51,908 bases of DNA from Hyphococcus sp. Lineage in GTDB: Bacteria; Pseudomonadota; Alphaproteobacteria; Caulobacterales; Parvularculaceae. A model generated the notes under the pieces. The model was not told the origin of the DNA and searched no databases. It saw only the letters and a program-made list of their open reading frames with translations. Positions within the stretch are counted from its first letter, which is position 1, and each line of letters opens with the position of its first letter. The stretch spans positions 1-51,908 of the forward strand of contig JAJFGC010000286.1 of assembly GCA_021776345.1 (NCBI GenBank). The letters are read 5' to 3'. Made by a program: the position numbers and the translations under genes. This document shows, in pieces, positions 34,140 to 42,304 of the stretch.

Positions 34140-34310
34140 ATGAACATTTCAGACCATGAATACCCCAAAGACAGTTCTTTGCAGCGCTTACGCCGTTTTG
34201 TGACGGACGCCTTCCAAAACAACAAAGACAAGGGCAAAGAAACCCCACAATCGGGGACGGAGTCAAAAGCCGAAGAAAAAGCCAAGCAGCACAAACCCAC
34301 GGCTGAGTAG
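34140..34310 (+). CDS. Small charged hypothetical protein
   Basis: 56 residues from the ATG at 34140 with GAGGTGA upstream; the track start at 34065 reads through the end of the YqaE gene. One short amphipathic helix (SSLQRLRRFVTDAFQ) is followed by a Lys/Glu-rich disordered tail. No family recognised. It probably shares the stress-type transcript of the YqaE gene. Confidence 0.55.
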   Translation: MNISDHEYPKDSSLQRLRRFVTDAFQNNKDKGKETPQSGTESKAEEKAKQHKPTAE

Positions 34311-34357
34311 AATTTTTCTATATCTCCCGCTAAAATAATAGAAAACGGAGATATCCC

Positions 34358-35068
34358 ATGGCTGCCAATACTCGACGCTTTACCTATTCAATCGATGACA
34401 AAGATTTTGAAGGGCACCTCTCTTCTGATGGAACAAGCGCCAAGCCGGGCGTTATTATCTGCCACGCCTGGGCCGGTCGATCTGATTTTGAAAACGACAA
34501 GGCGGAAAAACTGGCTGCCTTAGGATATACCGGCGTTGCAATTGACCTCTTCGGCAAAGGCGTTCTCGGAACGTCAAAGGAAGAAAACCAAAAACTGATT
34601 GAACCCTTCGTGACGGACCGCGCGCTGCTGCAGGATCGTCTCGCCAAGATAATCGCTGTGATAAAAGACCTACCTGAAGTCGACGCATCAAACGTCGCCG
34701 CCATCGGCTTTTGTTTTGGCGGGCTTTGCGTTCTCGATATTGCGCGCGCTGGCGGCGACGTAAAAGGCGTTGTCAGCTTCCATGGCCTTCTCGGCGCACC
34801 CGGCAATACCAAAGACAAGATTAACGCGAAAATCCTCGCGCTCCATGGCTGGGATGATCCTATGGCCCCGCCGAGCGATGTCACAGCGCTTGGCGAAGAA
34901 CTCACCAAGGCCGGCGCCGACTGGCAACTGCACGGCTATGGCGGCGTCATGCACGCCTTCACCAATCCGGCGGCAAACGATCCGGGTCTCGGCACTGTGT
35001 ATAATGAAAATGCTGATCGTCGGTCATGGACGGCGATGAAAAACTTTTTAAGTGAAGTATTTTCATAA
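34358..35068 (+). CDS. Dienelactone hydrolase family protein
   Basis: A 236-residue cytosolic alpha/beta hydrolase. The nucleophile is Cys in IGFCFGGLCVLD, as in true dienelactone hydrolases. The acid is in LHGWDDPMAPPSD and the His in GVMHAFTNPAA. These enzymes open lactones such as dienelactone in chloroaromatic breakdown, but most genomic members have unknown substrates. No aromatic-degradation genes lie nearby. Stand-alone gene with AACGGAG upstream. Confidence 0.93.
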   Translation: MAANTRRFTYSIDDKDFEGHLSSDGTSAKPGVIICHAWAGRSDFENDKAEKLAALGYTGVAIDLFGKGVLGTSKEENQKLIEPFVTDRALLQDRLAKIIAVIKDLPEVDASNVAAIGFCFGGLCVLDIARAGGDVKGVVSFHGLLGAPGNTKDKINAKILALHGWDDPMAPPSDVTALGEELTKAGADWQLHGYGGVMHAFTNPAANDPGLGTVYNENADRRSWTAMKNFLSEVFS

Positions 35069-35329
35069 CCCATGCACCCATTATAATGACATCATGACAG
35101 CGGACATACCATCCATCAGGCTCTTGATCACTAAAGGTAATCCGTTGGCTAAGTTAATGGTAACCAGCCAACCCGAGCAGAGCGCATAATATAACGCTTA
35201 CTGACTGCTTCACGTTCTTGTTACCGCTGATTAAGCGTTTGATTCGCGCGACGAACCGCATTGCCCGAATACGTGACCCGTGGTTTTGTCGCCACGCAAT
35301 GAAACTATGAAACGGGTTTGGAAAATACT

Positions 35330-35734
35330 ATGGCGAGCTCATTAAGATCGGCGAATCTTCTCTGGTGGGGATTTTTCATCTACTATAGCATATACAAATA
35401 TCTGGCGAGCTTACAGGTCTGGGAGCCGGAGTTTGCTGTACAGGTCGCCATTCTCGCCCTTATGACAGCTTTTGTACCCTACTATTTGACACGGCTTGCC
35501 ATTTACAAAGCATCCGGCACGATGAGATTGATTGCCATTTTATTTTTGCCGCTCGCTTTTTGCGCCATTGGCTATGTTGTTTTTTATTATACGAGGATCG
35601 TCCCGTTTTTTGATGGCGTGTCCCTTCAAAATGATGTCATGCTGCGGAGCATATTTCCGGGCGTCATGATCACGGGCATTTTACTATTCGAAGATTTTCT
35701 GATTAAACGCCAGACAAATCAAGTTTCAACTTAA
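35330..35734 (+). CDS. Four-helix membrane protein, paralogue of the one at 28134
   Basis: About 134 residues from the ATG at 35330; the track start is a TTG four codons upstream. Four transmembrane segments. The N-terminal half aligns with the protein at 28134-28511, notably YKYLASLQVWEPEF and ILALMTAFVPYYLTRLAIYK. The 261 bases upstream hold nothing I can name. Convergent with the J-protein gene, eight bases away. Confidence 0.7.
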   Translation: MASSLRSANLLWWGFFIYYSIYKYLASLQVWEPEFAVQVAILALMTAFVPYYLTRLAIYKASGTMRLIAILFLPLAFCAIGYVVFYYTRIVPFFDGVSLQNDVMLRSIFPGVMITGILLFEDFLIKRQTNQVST

Positions 35735-35742
35735 GATGACCC

Positions 35743-36207
35743 TCACCGGCCTGTCTCTATTCTGTCTAACAGGATATCTCTCGCCTCATTGATCTTTGCA
35801 GCGAGGTAGTCGGTGCCGCCCTTATCGGGATGAATCTGTGAGATCAATTTTTTATGCGCAGCTTTGATTTTTTCCGCATCGGTCGCTTGAGACAGCCCCA
35901 ACACCGCGAGCGCCTCGTCCTCAGTCATCGTCTTTTGCGGCGCAACTGGTGTTGAATTTGCGCGTTTGTCTTCGGCGATGGTTTTGTTTTTCCACGCCTC
36001 GATCGCCATGACGCCACCTGCCGCAACCAACACCATAAAGGCAAGCGGCCAAAGCCGCGCGGCAAAGAGCGCCGCCGCAAGGCCTAACCAAACAACAAGC
36101 TTCAAGAGGGTGACGTTTTTCGTTTCTTCGCCTCCTCGCGCGAGACGCAACAGCAGCCACCCAGCGCCAAGGCCCGCCAGCAAAAGTGCTATAATTCCAA
36201 ATGACAT
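35743..36207 (-). CDS. Membrane-anchored J-domain protein, TIM14/Pam18-like
   Basis: 154 residues: one or two N-terminal membrane segments (residues about 3-22 and 38-68) and a C-terminal J-domain of about 60 residues. The J-domain reads DEALAVLGLSQATDAEKIKAAHKKLISQIHPDKGGTDYLAAKINEARDILL. The HPD motif that stimulates Hsp70 is intact. The form AHKKL-HPDKGG-YLAAKINEA is that of mitochondrial TIM14/Pam18, whose bacterial relatives are found in alphaproteobacteria. It should recruit DnaK to the inner face of the membrane. It lies next to mipZ on the same strand, 60-odd bases upstream of nothing else obvious. Confidence 0.88.
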   Translation of the reverse strand: MSFGIIALLLAGLGAGWLLLRLARGGEETKNVTLLKLVVWLGLAAALFAARLWPLAFMVLVAAGGVMAIEAWKNKTIAEDKRANSTPVAPQKTMTEDEALAVLGLSQATDAEKIKAAHKKLISQIHPDKGGTDYLAAKINEARDILLDRIETGR

Positions 36208-36269
36208 AATGCTCGCCGCGGTCGCCTTTGACTTTTCAATAGCACAGAGCCGCCCTGCGGACGAAACGC

Positions 36270-37094
36270 TTAGGCGGCTTCTTCGTGAAATTCCGTCTGC
36301 GGCAGATTAAGCGACGCGACCAGCGAGCGACTTTCAAGACGAGCCGTCACGTGACTCATGGTCGATAACCGCACCGGCGCATCGCGGCCGCCGAGATCTA
36401 ACAACGTCAAGCCCATCGGAAAGAGCTCACGATAGATCACGCGATCGCCAAAGCCCCGCGCCATACGAAAGCCAATCCGCGACGCCAGATCATCGAGCTT
36501 GTCTCCGACATTCTTTTTGTTGCGCGCCCTCGTTGCAGAAAGCCGATTTCGGATCACAACCCAGTCGATGCCGCCGGGCACGCCCGTCATGGCGCGTTCT
36601 TTCCGAGCCTGCCAGACCATCTCGCTGTAAAGGCTTGGCCCGGTGATTTTGCCGGTTTCTGGATCGAGCCGCGCCAACAAATCAAAATCGACAAAACTGT
36701 CGTTCAACGGCGTCACAATCGTATCGGCATGTTTGTGGGCGATTCTTGAGAGATGCGTATTTGCGCCGGGGCAGTCGATCACCGCGAAATCACATCCCTC
36801 AAGCCGGGATAATGCCGCTTGCAGGGTCTCTGTCTCGCACGACTTCGATGCTTCCCGGCTGTCCAGCGATGAGGCATGGACCTCAGATACCACAGGAAAG
36901 GAGAGGTCTTTGCCATTGAGTTCAGAGAAGTTTTTGCGATTTTCAAGGTATCGCGTGAGGCTCTGCTGGCGCAGATCGAGATCAATCGCCCCGACTTTGT
37001 GACCGCTTTTCAAAAGCGCCACAATCAGGTGCATGGCGGTTGTGGATTTCCCGGATCCGCCTTTTTCATTACCTAAAACAATAACATGGGTCAT
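36270..37094 (-). CDS. mipZ: Division-plane positioning ATPase MipZ
   Basis: 274 residues from MTHVIVLGNEKGGSGKST; the track start adds five residues. The deviant Walker A KGGSGKST, the IDLDLRQQSLTRYLENR stretch and the block NDSFVDFDLLARLDPETG are those of Caulobacter MipZ, as is RVIYRELFPMGLTLLDL near the C-terminus. MipZ forms ATP-dependent gradients from the poles with ParB and blocks FtsZ assembly away from midcell. This identifies the organism as an alphaproteobacterium. Regulation is not evident from the sequence. Confidence 0.93.
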   Translation of the reverse strand: MTHVIVLGNEKGGSGKSTTAMHLIVALLKSGHKVGAIDLDLRQQSLTRYLENRKNFSELNGKDLSFPVVSEVHASSLDSREASKSCETETLQAALSRLEGCDFAVIDCPGANTHLSRIAHKHADTIVTPLNDSFVDFDLLARLDPETGKITGPSLYSEMVWQARKERAMTGVPGGIDWVVIRNRLSATRARNKKNVGDKLDDLASRIGFRMARGFGDRVIYRELFPMGLTLLDLGGRDAPVRLSTMSHVTARLESRSLVASLNLPQTEFHEEAA

Positions 37095-37214
37095 ATGACC
37101 AACCTGCATTCTCGCCCAGACCGTAGAGTTTCACGGATTTTGCTTACTTTGGAGAAAGCAACCCGCGCATAGGATAGCCAAATTGCGCCGATTCTAAGCG
37201 CCAAAGCGAGAATA

Positions 37215-38015
37215 ATGATGAAGATGCTGATCATTGCCGTTTTCGGGTTCCTGACCACGAGCCCGGCCCTGGCCGATATCGAGCTAAGCCCGCTACGCCA
37301 AGTGCTTAGCGCCGAGACCCGCGAAGCGACATTTTCGCTTTCAAATCCCTCGGGCCGCATTCTTGACGGCCGCGTCACCTGGGTTGACCTCAGCGCCACG
37401 CAAACCGGTTATGAGACAGCGACGGCGGAAGTTCGGTCCGGCTTGAGCGCGGCGCCCTACCTCACCGTTTCGCCAGCGCAATTCCGGCTAGAACCCGGCG
37501 CGCGCATCGATATTACCATCAACCTCAAAGTCGGCGCTGTCCCGCCGCGCGGCGAACGACGCTCACATCTGCTGATTGAAACCAGCGCCGCGCGAACCTT
37601 AATCCGGAAGGCGTCGAACAAGGGCCTGCAGGCGGACATAGGCGTCGGACTTTCCGCCCCTGTGATCCTGCGTGGCAAGGGCGCCAGCTCTGCAGATATT
37701 ACCAACACAAGATTATTGCGCGACAAGGACGGTCTATTGCTGATCTCCGCCACCATCAAACCCACTGGCAGTCATTCGACTTTTGGAAAGCTAGTCGCTT
37801 CCTTTGAACCAGATGGTGCAAAGGATGCGAGCGAGATGTTGGGCGTGCGCGACAATGTTGCCGGTTATCTCGATGTGGAGGAGAGATTGATTGAAATGCC
37901 GCTTGGGTTTTATTCCCTTGGCGCGGGCGAACTGACCCTGCGCTATGAAGGCGGTGATGAATTTCAGGGACGCCTCTTTGACGAACGCAGTTTTACGATC
38001 GCTCCGCCAAAGTAA
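37215..38015 (+). CDS. Periplasmic PapD-like chaperone protein
   Basis: 266 residues with signal peptide (LIIAVFGFLTTSPALA-DI). The N-terminal domain has the immunoglobulin-like pattern of fimbrial chaperones: IELSPLRQVLSAETREATFSLSNPSGRILDGRVTW, and later SPAQFRLEPGARIDITI with SHLLIETS. No usher or pilin gene is nearby, so an orphan chaperone or envelope-assembly role is likely. The gene is divergent from mipZ and convergent with the SPOR lipoprotein, three bases away. Confidence 0.82.
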   Translation: MMKMLIIAVFGFLTTSPALADIELSPLRQVLSAETREATFSLSNPSGRILDGRVTWVDLSATQTGYETATAEVRSGLSAAPYLTVSPAQFRLEPGARIDITINLKVGAVPPRGERRSHLLIETSAARTLIRKASNKGLQADIGVGLSAPVILRGKGASSADITNTRLLRDKDGLLLISATIKPTGSHSTFGKLVASFEPDGAKDASEMLGVRDNVAGYLDVEERLIEMPLGFYSLGAGELTLRYEGGDEFQGRLFDERSFTIAPPK

Positions 38016-38018
38016 GCG

Positions 38019-38777
38019 TTAGCCGGTTTCAGATAAGGGCAAGCGTTGCCCTTCAAATCCAGACACCGAACAAAAGAGACCTTTTTGCTTAAGACTTGCA
38101 CAGAGCGATGCAGCCTTTTCCTCAGATGAAAAGCCACCGCCAATCAATCTCAGAAAAACGCCCTTGTCCGGCAGGCTAACAGTTTCGACACGCGGCTCGA
38201 GTAGCCCTAACTCATCCGGATTTTCTCGTTGCAGCTTACGCCAGCCTTCACGCGCTTCGGCTGTTTTGCGATAGGAAGCGAGGTGAACGCCGAACAGGAC
38301 GCTTGCCGTTTCGATATCGCCTTCGGCCTCATTTTCAAAAACCGAATCGGTTGAGGCAAATGTCGGTTGCACCATGCGCGGCGCGAGGGACACGGGCACG
38401 TCATCGTCTTCCAGTTCTGTCGCTTCGGCTGTCTCGACGACAACGGAGCCGCTGTTTTGTGACTCTCGGAGTTTGACCACCGGCGTTTCGGGAAGTTTGA
38501 CCTCGCTCGTGCGCAAATTCTCATCAGCGGCGCCGTCATCCACCGCAGCGAGTTTTTCGTTCGACCGCCGCAGATCTAAGACCTGGTTTGCAAGGCGGGC
38601 ATTGTCAGCCTTGAGACGGGCGACTTCCACTTCAAGTTCGGCAGTGCGCATTTCAGCGACCTGAACCACATCGGTCAAATCGGCAGTAGCCTCTTTGCCG
38701 CCGCCGGTAAACGTCGAGCAACTCGAGAGAAACGCCAGGGCGCCAAAAATACGCAACACTTTCAACGGTAGCGACAA
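38019..38777 (-). CDS. SPOR-domain lipoprotein
   Basis: 252 residues. The TTG start at 38777 is supported by AAGGAG six bases upstream. The lipobox LSSC is followed by a coiled coil (TAELEVEVARLKADNARLANQVLDLRR), an acidic linker, and a C-terminal SPOR-like fold (VLFGVHLASYRKTAEAREGWRKLQ to FLRLIGGGFSSEEKAASLCASLKQKG). SPOR domains bind denuded peptidoglycan at division sites. It lies in a neighbourhood with mipZ and other envelope genes. Confidence 0.8.
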   Translation of the reverse strand: MSLPLKVLRIFGALAFLSSCSTFTGGGKEATADLTDVVQVAEMRTAELEVEVARLKADNARLANQVLDLRRSNEKLAAVDDGAADENLRTSEVKLPETPVVKLRESQNSGSVVVETAEATELEDDDVPVSLAPRMVQPTFASTDSVFENEAEGDIETASVLFGVHLASYRKTAEAREGWRKLQRENPDELGLLEPRVETVSLPDKGVFLRLIGGGFSSEEKAASLCASLKQKGLFCSVSGFEGQRLPLSETG

Positions 38778-38907
38778 AACACACTCCTTTTCGAGCTTCG
38801 CATCTCTGCGTCTCGGCCGCCCCCCTTACCCGTCTGTAATCATAAGGCGCCATGATGTCGAGGCAATCCTCGGCGACAATCAAATTGACCGAATGTCCCA
38901 AATAGGC

Positions 38908-39768
38908 TCACCGCGCCCCGCCGGTTCCCTGGCTCTCTGGCGCAAATGATTGCGGGGTCAAAACGGCCGCCACATCTGCGCCATCCTTTTCCAGCAAGGC
39001 GACGGTCGAAACCGAGGCCGTCGCGTCATCTGGCCCGGCGACAAGAAAAGTCAAAATCTCTGCAATGCCATCGCCGTCAAAATCCGCTGTGGCGATGCGC
39101 TCAAGCCGGGTTTCCTGCCCCGCTGTTGAAAGACGCCAGCCAAGCTCTTGCGCATTTTCCTGTTCAACGGCTTGTGAGTCCGTTCGAGCCCCCGCCTCAC
39201 CGGAATACTCTTCGACAACAAGATCGCCCGCCTTAGTGGCCGGATCGTCGCCGACGCGCAAGATCCGCTCTGCGCCAATCGCCGCCATGTCGCTTGGTGA
39301 AACCGCGCCGTCTTCAAAATAATTCTCTGACGCCGGCTGCGCTTTCATCAACATATCCAGAACGCCGCAGGCGCGAACAAAATATGCCTCGCGCCTGATG
39401 TCGCGAGACGACATCGCAAACCAGCCCTGCCAGCGCAGCTCAACGAAGGAACGGCATGTCGTACATTGCTCAACGTTGACGGAGTAGTCGCTGGGATGGG
39501 TCATCATCACCATGACAGCCTCATCACTGCGATCAACGACTTCCAAATCTCGCCAGGCGGCAACTTCAGTGCGCGAGTAACACCCCGTTTCGACCCCTTC
39601 AAAAAAAGCAATTTTATTTTCAAGGCAGATTTCAAACCCGTCATCACTCGCCGCAATTACTTCAACGGGCACGTCAGAAGACGGCGCCGTCATGCCGACA
39701 TAGGTCGCTATCCCCGCAACGCCGACGGCGCCTGCAGCCATCGCAATCGTTCGTATGCTTCCTATCAT
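38908..39768 (-). CDS. Membrane-anchored secreted protein of unknown function
   Basis: 286 residues from MIGSIRTIAMAAGAVGVAGI, one N-terminal membrane segment; the track start at 39879 overlaps the DUF1489 gene and is unlikely. The outer part has a cysteine-rich core (EICLENK, GCYSR, VEQCTTCRSF, VRACGV). A late DFDGDGIAEILTFL segment is of the kind seen in FG-GAP/EF-hand-like calcium loops. No family recognised. It begins two bases after the DUF1489 stop, so the two are co-translated. Confidence 0.7.
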   Translation of the reverse strand: MIGSIRTIAMAAGAVGVAGIATYVGMTAPSSDVPVEVIAASDDGFEICLENKIAFFEGVETGCYSRTEVAAWRDLEVVDRSDEAVMVMMTHPSDYSVNVEQCTTCRSFVELRWQGWFAMSSRDIRREAYFVRACGVLDMLMKAQPASENYFEDGAVSPSDMAAIGAERILRVGDDPATKAGDLVVEEYSGEAGARTDSQAVEQENAQELGWRLSTAGQETRLERIATADFDGDGIAEILTFLVAGPDDATASVSTVALLEKDGADVAAVLTPQSFAPESQGTGGAR

Positions 39769-39770
39769 CA

Positions 39771-40202
39771 CTACAAGAGCCCTAATTCCGCGAGTTCTGC
39801 GCTCAACTCCGGCGGCGGCGCTCTGCCCTTTTGCCGTCGTAAATCTTTTGGCGCGTCCGTCGCTTCCAAATACCGCCATCCCTGAAATGCTCGCCGCGAC
39901 GCTGCTTCGGTCAAAATCAACGCCGGCGCCAGCATGATAGCAGTTCGTTCTATCCCGTCTGTCCCCGTCCTCGGCTCAAGACCGAGAATTGCCTGCCGAG
40001 CCAGTATAACCCCTTTGATCACCCAATAAAGGGAGCCATTATCGAGGATTTCCGCCATGCGTCGCGGCCGCATGCGGGTCACATGATCGTGGATGCGTCC
40101 CAGACCCGCCTTTTCATTTTGCGCAGCCCGTCTTGCAATCCATGCTTGTTGATCAGCAAGGCTATCGGCGCCAACACACAGTTTAACGAGATGAACCGTC
40201 AT
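39771..40202 (-). CDS. DUF1489 family protein
   Basis: A 143-residue cytosolic protein. MTVHLVKLCVGADSLADQQAWI and YWVIKGVILARQAILGLE are the signatures of DUF1489, found nearly only in alphaproteobacteria and without a known role. The last third (ASRRAFQGWRYLEATDAPKDL) is also conserved. It is followed directly by the cysteine-rich secreted protein and preceded by the lysozyme-like gene, 36 bases away on the same strand. Confidence 0.9.
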   Translation of the reverse strand: MTVHLVKLCVGADSLADQQAWIARRAAQNEKAGLGRIHDHVTRMRPRRMAEILDNGSLYWVIKGVILARQAILGLEPRTGTDGIERTAIMLAPALILTEAASRRAFQGWRYLEATDAPKDLRRQKGRAPPPELSAELAELGLL

Positions 40203-40238
40203 GGACGCGCAAATTGTTTGCCGGAATAAAGAATGTGT

Positions 40239-41210
40239 CTATTCCGCGATGCGCAACCGAGCGACGTCCTGCGCACGCTGGCGTTTGAGATCATGACGTA
40301 CGGACCGCTTCACCAGAATATAGAGGATGAAATAGCACATTGCAGCGCCGATGGCGGAAAGCCACATCGGCAAGTTTTCAAAGATCGCTGAGAAGCGATC
40401 ATAGCTGAGCCCAATCGCCTCGGCGACGCCCGGCGCTTCCTGGCCGAGCAACAAGATGGCGCCAATCGCCGTCAGTCCAAAGGCGAGAAAACCAGCAAGC
40501 ACCGCGCCGATCGTAATGCCCATATCGGCGTGCTCTTCCGCTTTTGAAATAATCATCTTTGAAGGATCGCCGGACAAGGATTGCGTCGCCGCAAACAAAG
40601 CACGCGTACGCGCCGCCTTTTCTTCCGGCGTCAGAGATTTTTTGCGCTCAGCTTTGACTTCGTCAAAATTAACCAGCGGTTTGGCGCCAAGCACCCTATC
40701 AGATACAAATTCCGGTTCGCATTCTTGCGCCGGGTAAACGTCAGACGTCGGCACCACAAGAGACGCGTCTGTCGGCATCAGGAACAGTGACTTCTCCGCC
40801 GCACGACGGCGCACCAATCCGTCAAGCGTGACGAGCTCGTTGTTCACGTAAGCTTTGGTCCAGAGTTCAAACGCATTCGCGGCGCCGATCTTGTCGCCAG
40901 CGTTGAGCTTGCGCACCACGGTCGAATTTTTCCAATTGTCTTCACCGATATTAAAGATCAGCGAGACCAACGCATCATGCTCATTCTGATTAAGCGGCGC
41001 ACGGACAGTATCGCTAAGGAGTTGTTCAATCGGCTGGACATCGTCGCGCAACAGTCGCTCAGCGTCACCTTCGGTGACGCTCATGCCGTGCCGGGCTGAA
41101 GAAACGTGGCCATAGCCAACGGTCCACTGCTCACTAGGCGCATAATGCGCTGTCATTCGCAGGCCTTCATACCCTTTGATCAGATTTAGACCGGTCTCTC
41201 CCGTCCGCAT
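40239..41210 (-). CDS. GH24 lysozyme-like domain with C-terminal membrane anchor
   Basis: 323 residues. Residues 1-140 form a phage-type GH24 lysozyme domain (NLIKGYEGLRMTAHYA, TVGYGHVS, NEHDALVSLIFNIG). T4-type lysozymes use Glu11, Asp20 and Thr26. By spacing Glu15 and Thr30 are kept here, but the Asp position is Ala24. No signal peptide is seen. After a charged linker two membrane segments follow (about residues 230-255 and 283-303), then a basic tail LKRQRAQDVARLRIAE. By the positive-inside rule the lysozyme domain would be cytoplasmic unless exported specially. No phage genes lie nearby. Possibly a domesticated, non-catalytic wall sensor. Confidence 0.85.
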   Translation of the reverse strand: MRTGETGLNLIKGYEGLRMTAHYAPSEQWTVGYGHVSSARHGMSVTEGDAERLLRDDVQPIEQLLSDTVRAPLNQNEHDALVSLIFNIGEDNWKNSTVVRKLNAGDKIGAANAFELWTKAYVNNELVTLDGLVRRRAAEKSLFLMPTDASLVVPTSDVYPAQECEPEFVSDRVLGAKPLVNFDEVKAERKKSLTPEEKAARTRALFAATQSLSGDPSKMIISKAEEHADMGITIGAVLAGFLAFGLTAIGAILLLGQEAPGVAEAIGLSYDRFSAIFENLPMWLSAIGAAMCYFILYILVKRSVRHDLKRQRAQDVARLRIAE

Positions 41211-41648
41211 CAGACCCTCAACCCCTCTACCTCAAACCCGTTACTCGCCGCCAAATACGGCTTTTGCGCCCCCAATGACGCAAATCATTAACTAATAAAT
41301 AGCACGGGCGAGCAGGGTTGGGTAGACGGCTGGTCAGCCTCAGCCCCTTCAAACCCTATCTCCAACAAAATTGTGTCAAATCTGCACATTCTTGGAATAT
41401 AGGGCTGATTCTGGGTAGAATTGAGACAAATCTGGCAGGCCCGTGAGGAGCTTTTACCACTGAGATTGAGCTCCAGCCCAATCGCAACCGCTTGAATTGA
41501 CTATTATTTTACGGGCGGGGAAAAGCGTCGAAGAATGGCACGAGACTTGGGAGGTTTGCCCCGCATGGAATGCCCGCTCCGCATCCATGCGTCTCGATAG
41601 TCGAGATTCCTGACGTTTCGGGGGGGACTGGAGCGATAGAGGTTTGTT
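41211..41648. other. Long intergenic region with direct repeats ahead of the PEP-CTERM gene
   Basis: 438 bases without a gene. It holds two imperfect 17-base direct repeats, AATTGTGTCAAATCTGC at 41369-41385 and AATTGAGACAAATCTGG at 41419-41435, exactly 50 bases apart. A sigma-54-like promoter follows at 41536-41551. Nothing else stands out. Confidence 0.6.
41536..41551 (+). promoter_or_regulatory. Sigma-54-like promoter (TGGCACG-N4-TTGG)
   Basis: TGGCACGAGACTTGG matches the -24/-12 consensus TGGCACG-N4-TTGC except for the last C, which is normally invariant. It lies about 100 bases ahead of a PEP-CTERM gene, a class often controlled by RpoN with PrsK/PrsR, and 100-170 bases downstream of two direct repeats. 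Confidence 0.45.
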
Positions 41649-42250
41649 ATGATGGGCAACGGCTTAGCTAATATCGTAGCGGCGCTAATAGTTGCGATTG
41701 CGATCGTCTGGACCGGGGGCTTCGGCGACCGGTCTACGAGCGGCCCTGCGGATGATGATTTCTCCGAATGGTATGCGCGGGCGGTCGGCGATATTCGCAA
41801 CGATATAGTCGTCAATTGCGGATGCTGCGGCGAAGAAGAAGGCCAACGGAGGGCCGCCGCCAAGTCTTTTTAGCACCCCGCCCCGTTCCACTGAAAATCG
41901 CCGGTTATAATCCGGCGCCCCCAGTGGAGCCAGGGCGGGTTCCGACAATCCCGACCACCGCGACACCAACGTCGCCGGCGGTTCCGACGCCCAGCTTTCC
42001 GCCACGCAATCCGGTGTTTATCCCACCGATTTTTGGCCCGCCGCCGGTGATTGTGCCGCCATTGATTATCCCGCCGGGCGACCCCATCTGCGATGACGAT
42101 CCAGAAACCGATATTCCCGATTGCGACGATCCGGAAGAACCCCCAACCGACGTACCGGAACCGGGTCTCTTGATTCTTCTCATCACCGGCGGCCTCGCGC
42201 TTTGGCTATTCCGTCGCCGCCAGCCTGGAATGATCAGGATAAAGAAGTAA
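41649..42250 (+). pseudogene. Proline-rich PEP-CTERM protein, frameshifted
   Basis: The first ORF gives a signal-anchor (ANIVAALIVAIAIVWTGGFG) and a short Cys-containing region, and stops after AAAKSF. A second frame continues through VFLAPRPVPLKIAGYNPAPP, a proline-rich middle and an Asp/Pro-rich stretch, to VPEPGLLILLITGGLALWLF and RRR. This is a full PEP-CTERM sorting signal for an exosortase. Adding one T to the TTTTT run near 41866 joins them as AAAKSFLAPRPVP. So one T is missing in the gene or in the assembly. The protein would be exported, sorted and perhaps released to the exopolysaccharide matrix. No exosortase is in the window. Confidence 0.82.
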
Positions 42251-42257
42251 ACAATAG

Positions 42258-42288
42258 CGGCGAGACAAAATCAGTCTCGTCGTTTATT
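42258..42288 (+). terminator. Rho-independent terminator after the PEP-CTERM gene
   Basis: CGGCGAGAC and GTCTCGTCG form a 9-base stem with one G-T pair and a 7-base loop, followed by TTTATT. It starts eight bases after the stop. Confidence 0.75.
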
Positions 42289-42304
42289 CGTACGCCGCCA
42301 CTCC

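Noticed and set aside
40239-41210. Prophage remnant suggested by the lysozyme domain
   Set aside because: No holin, terminase, capsid, tail or integrase gene nearby, and the domain is fused to host-like membrane helices.
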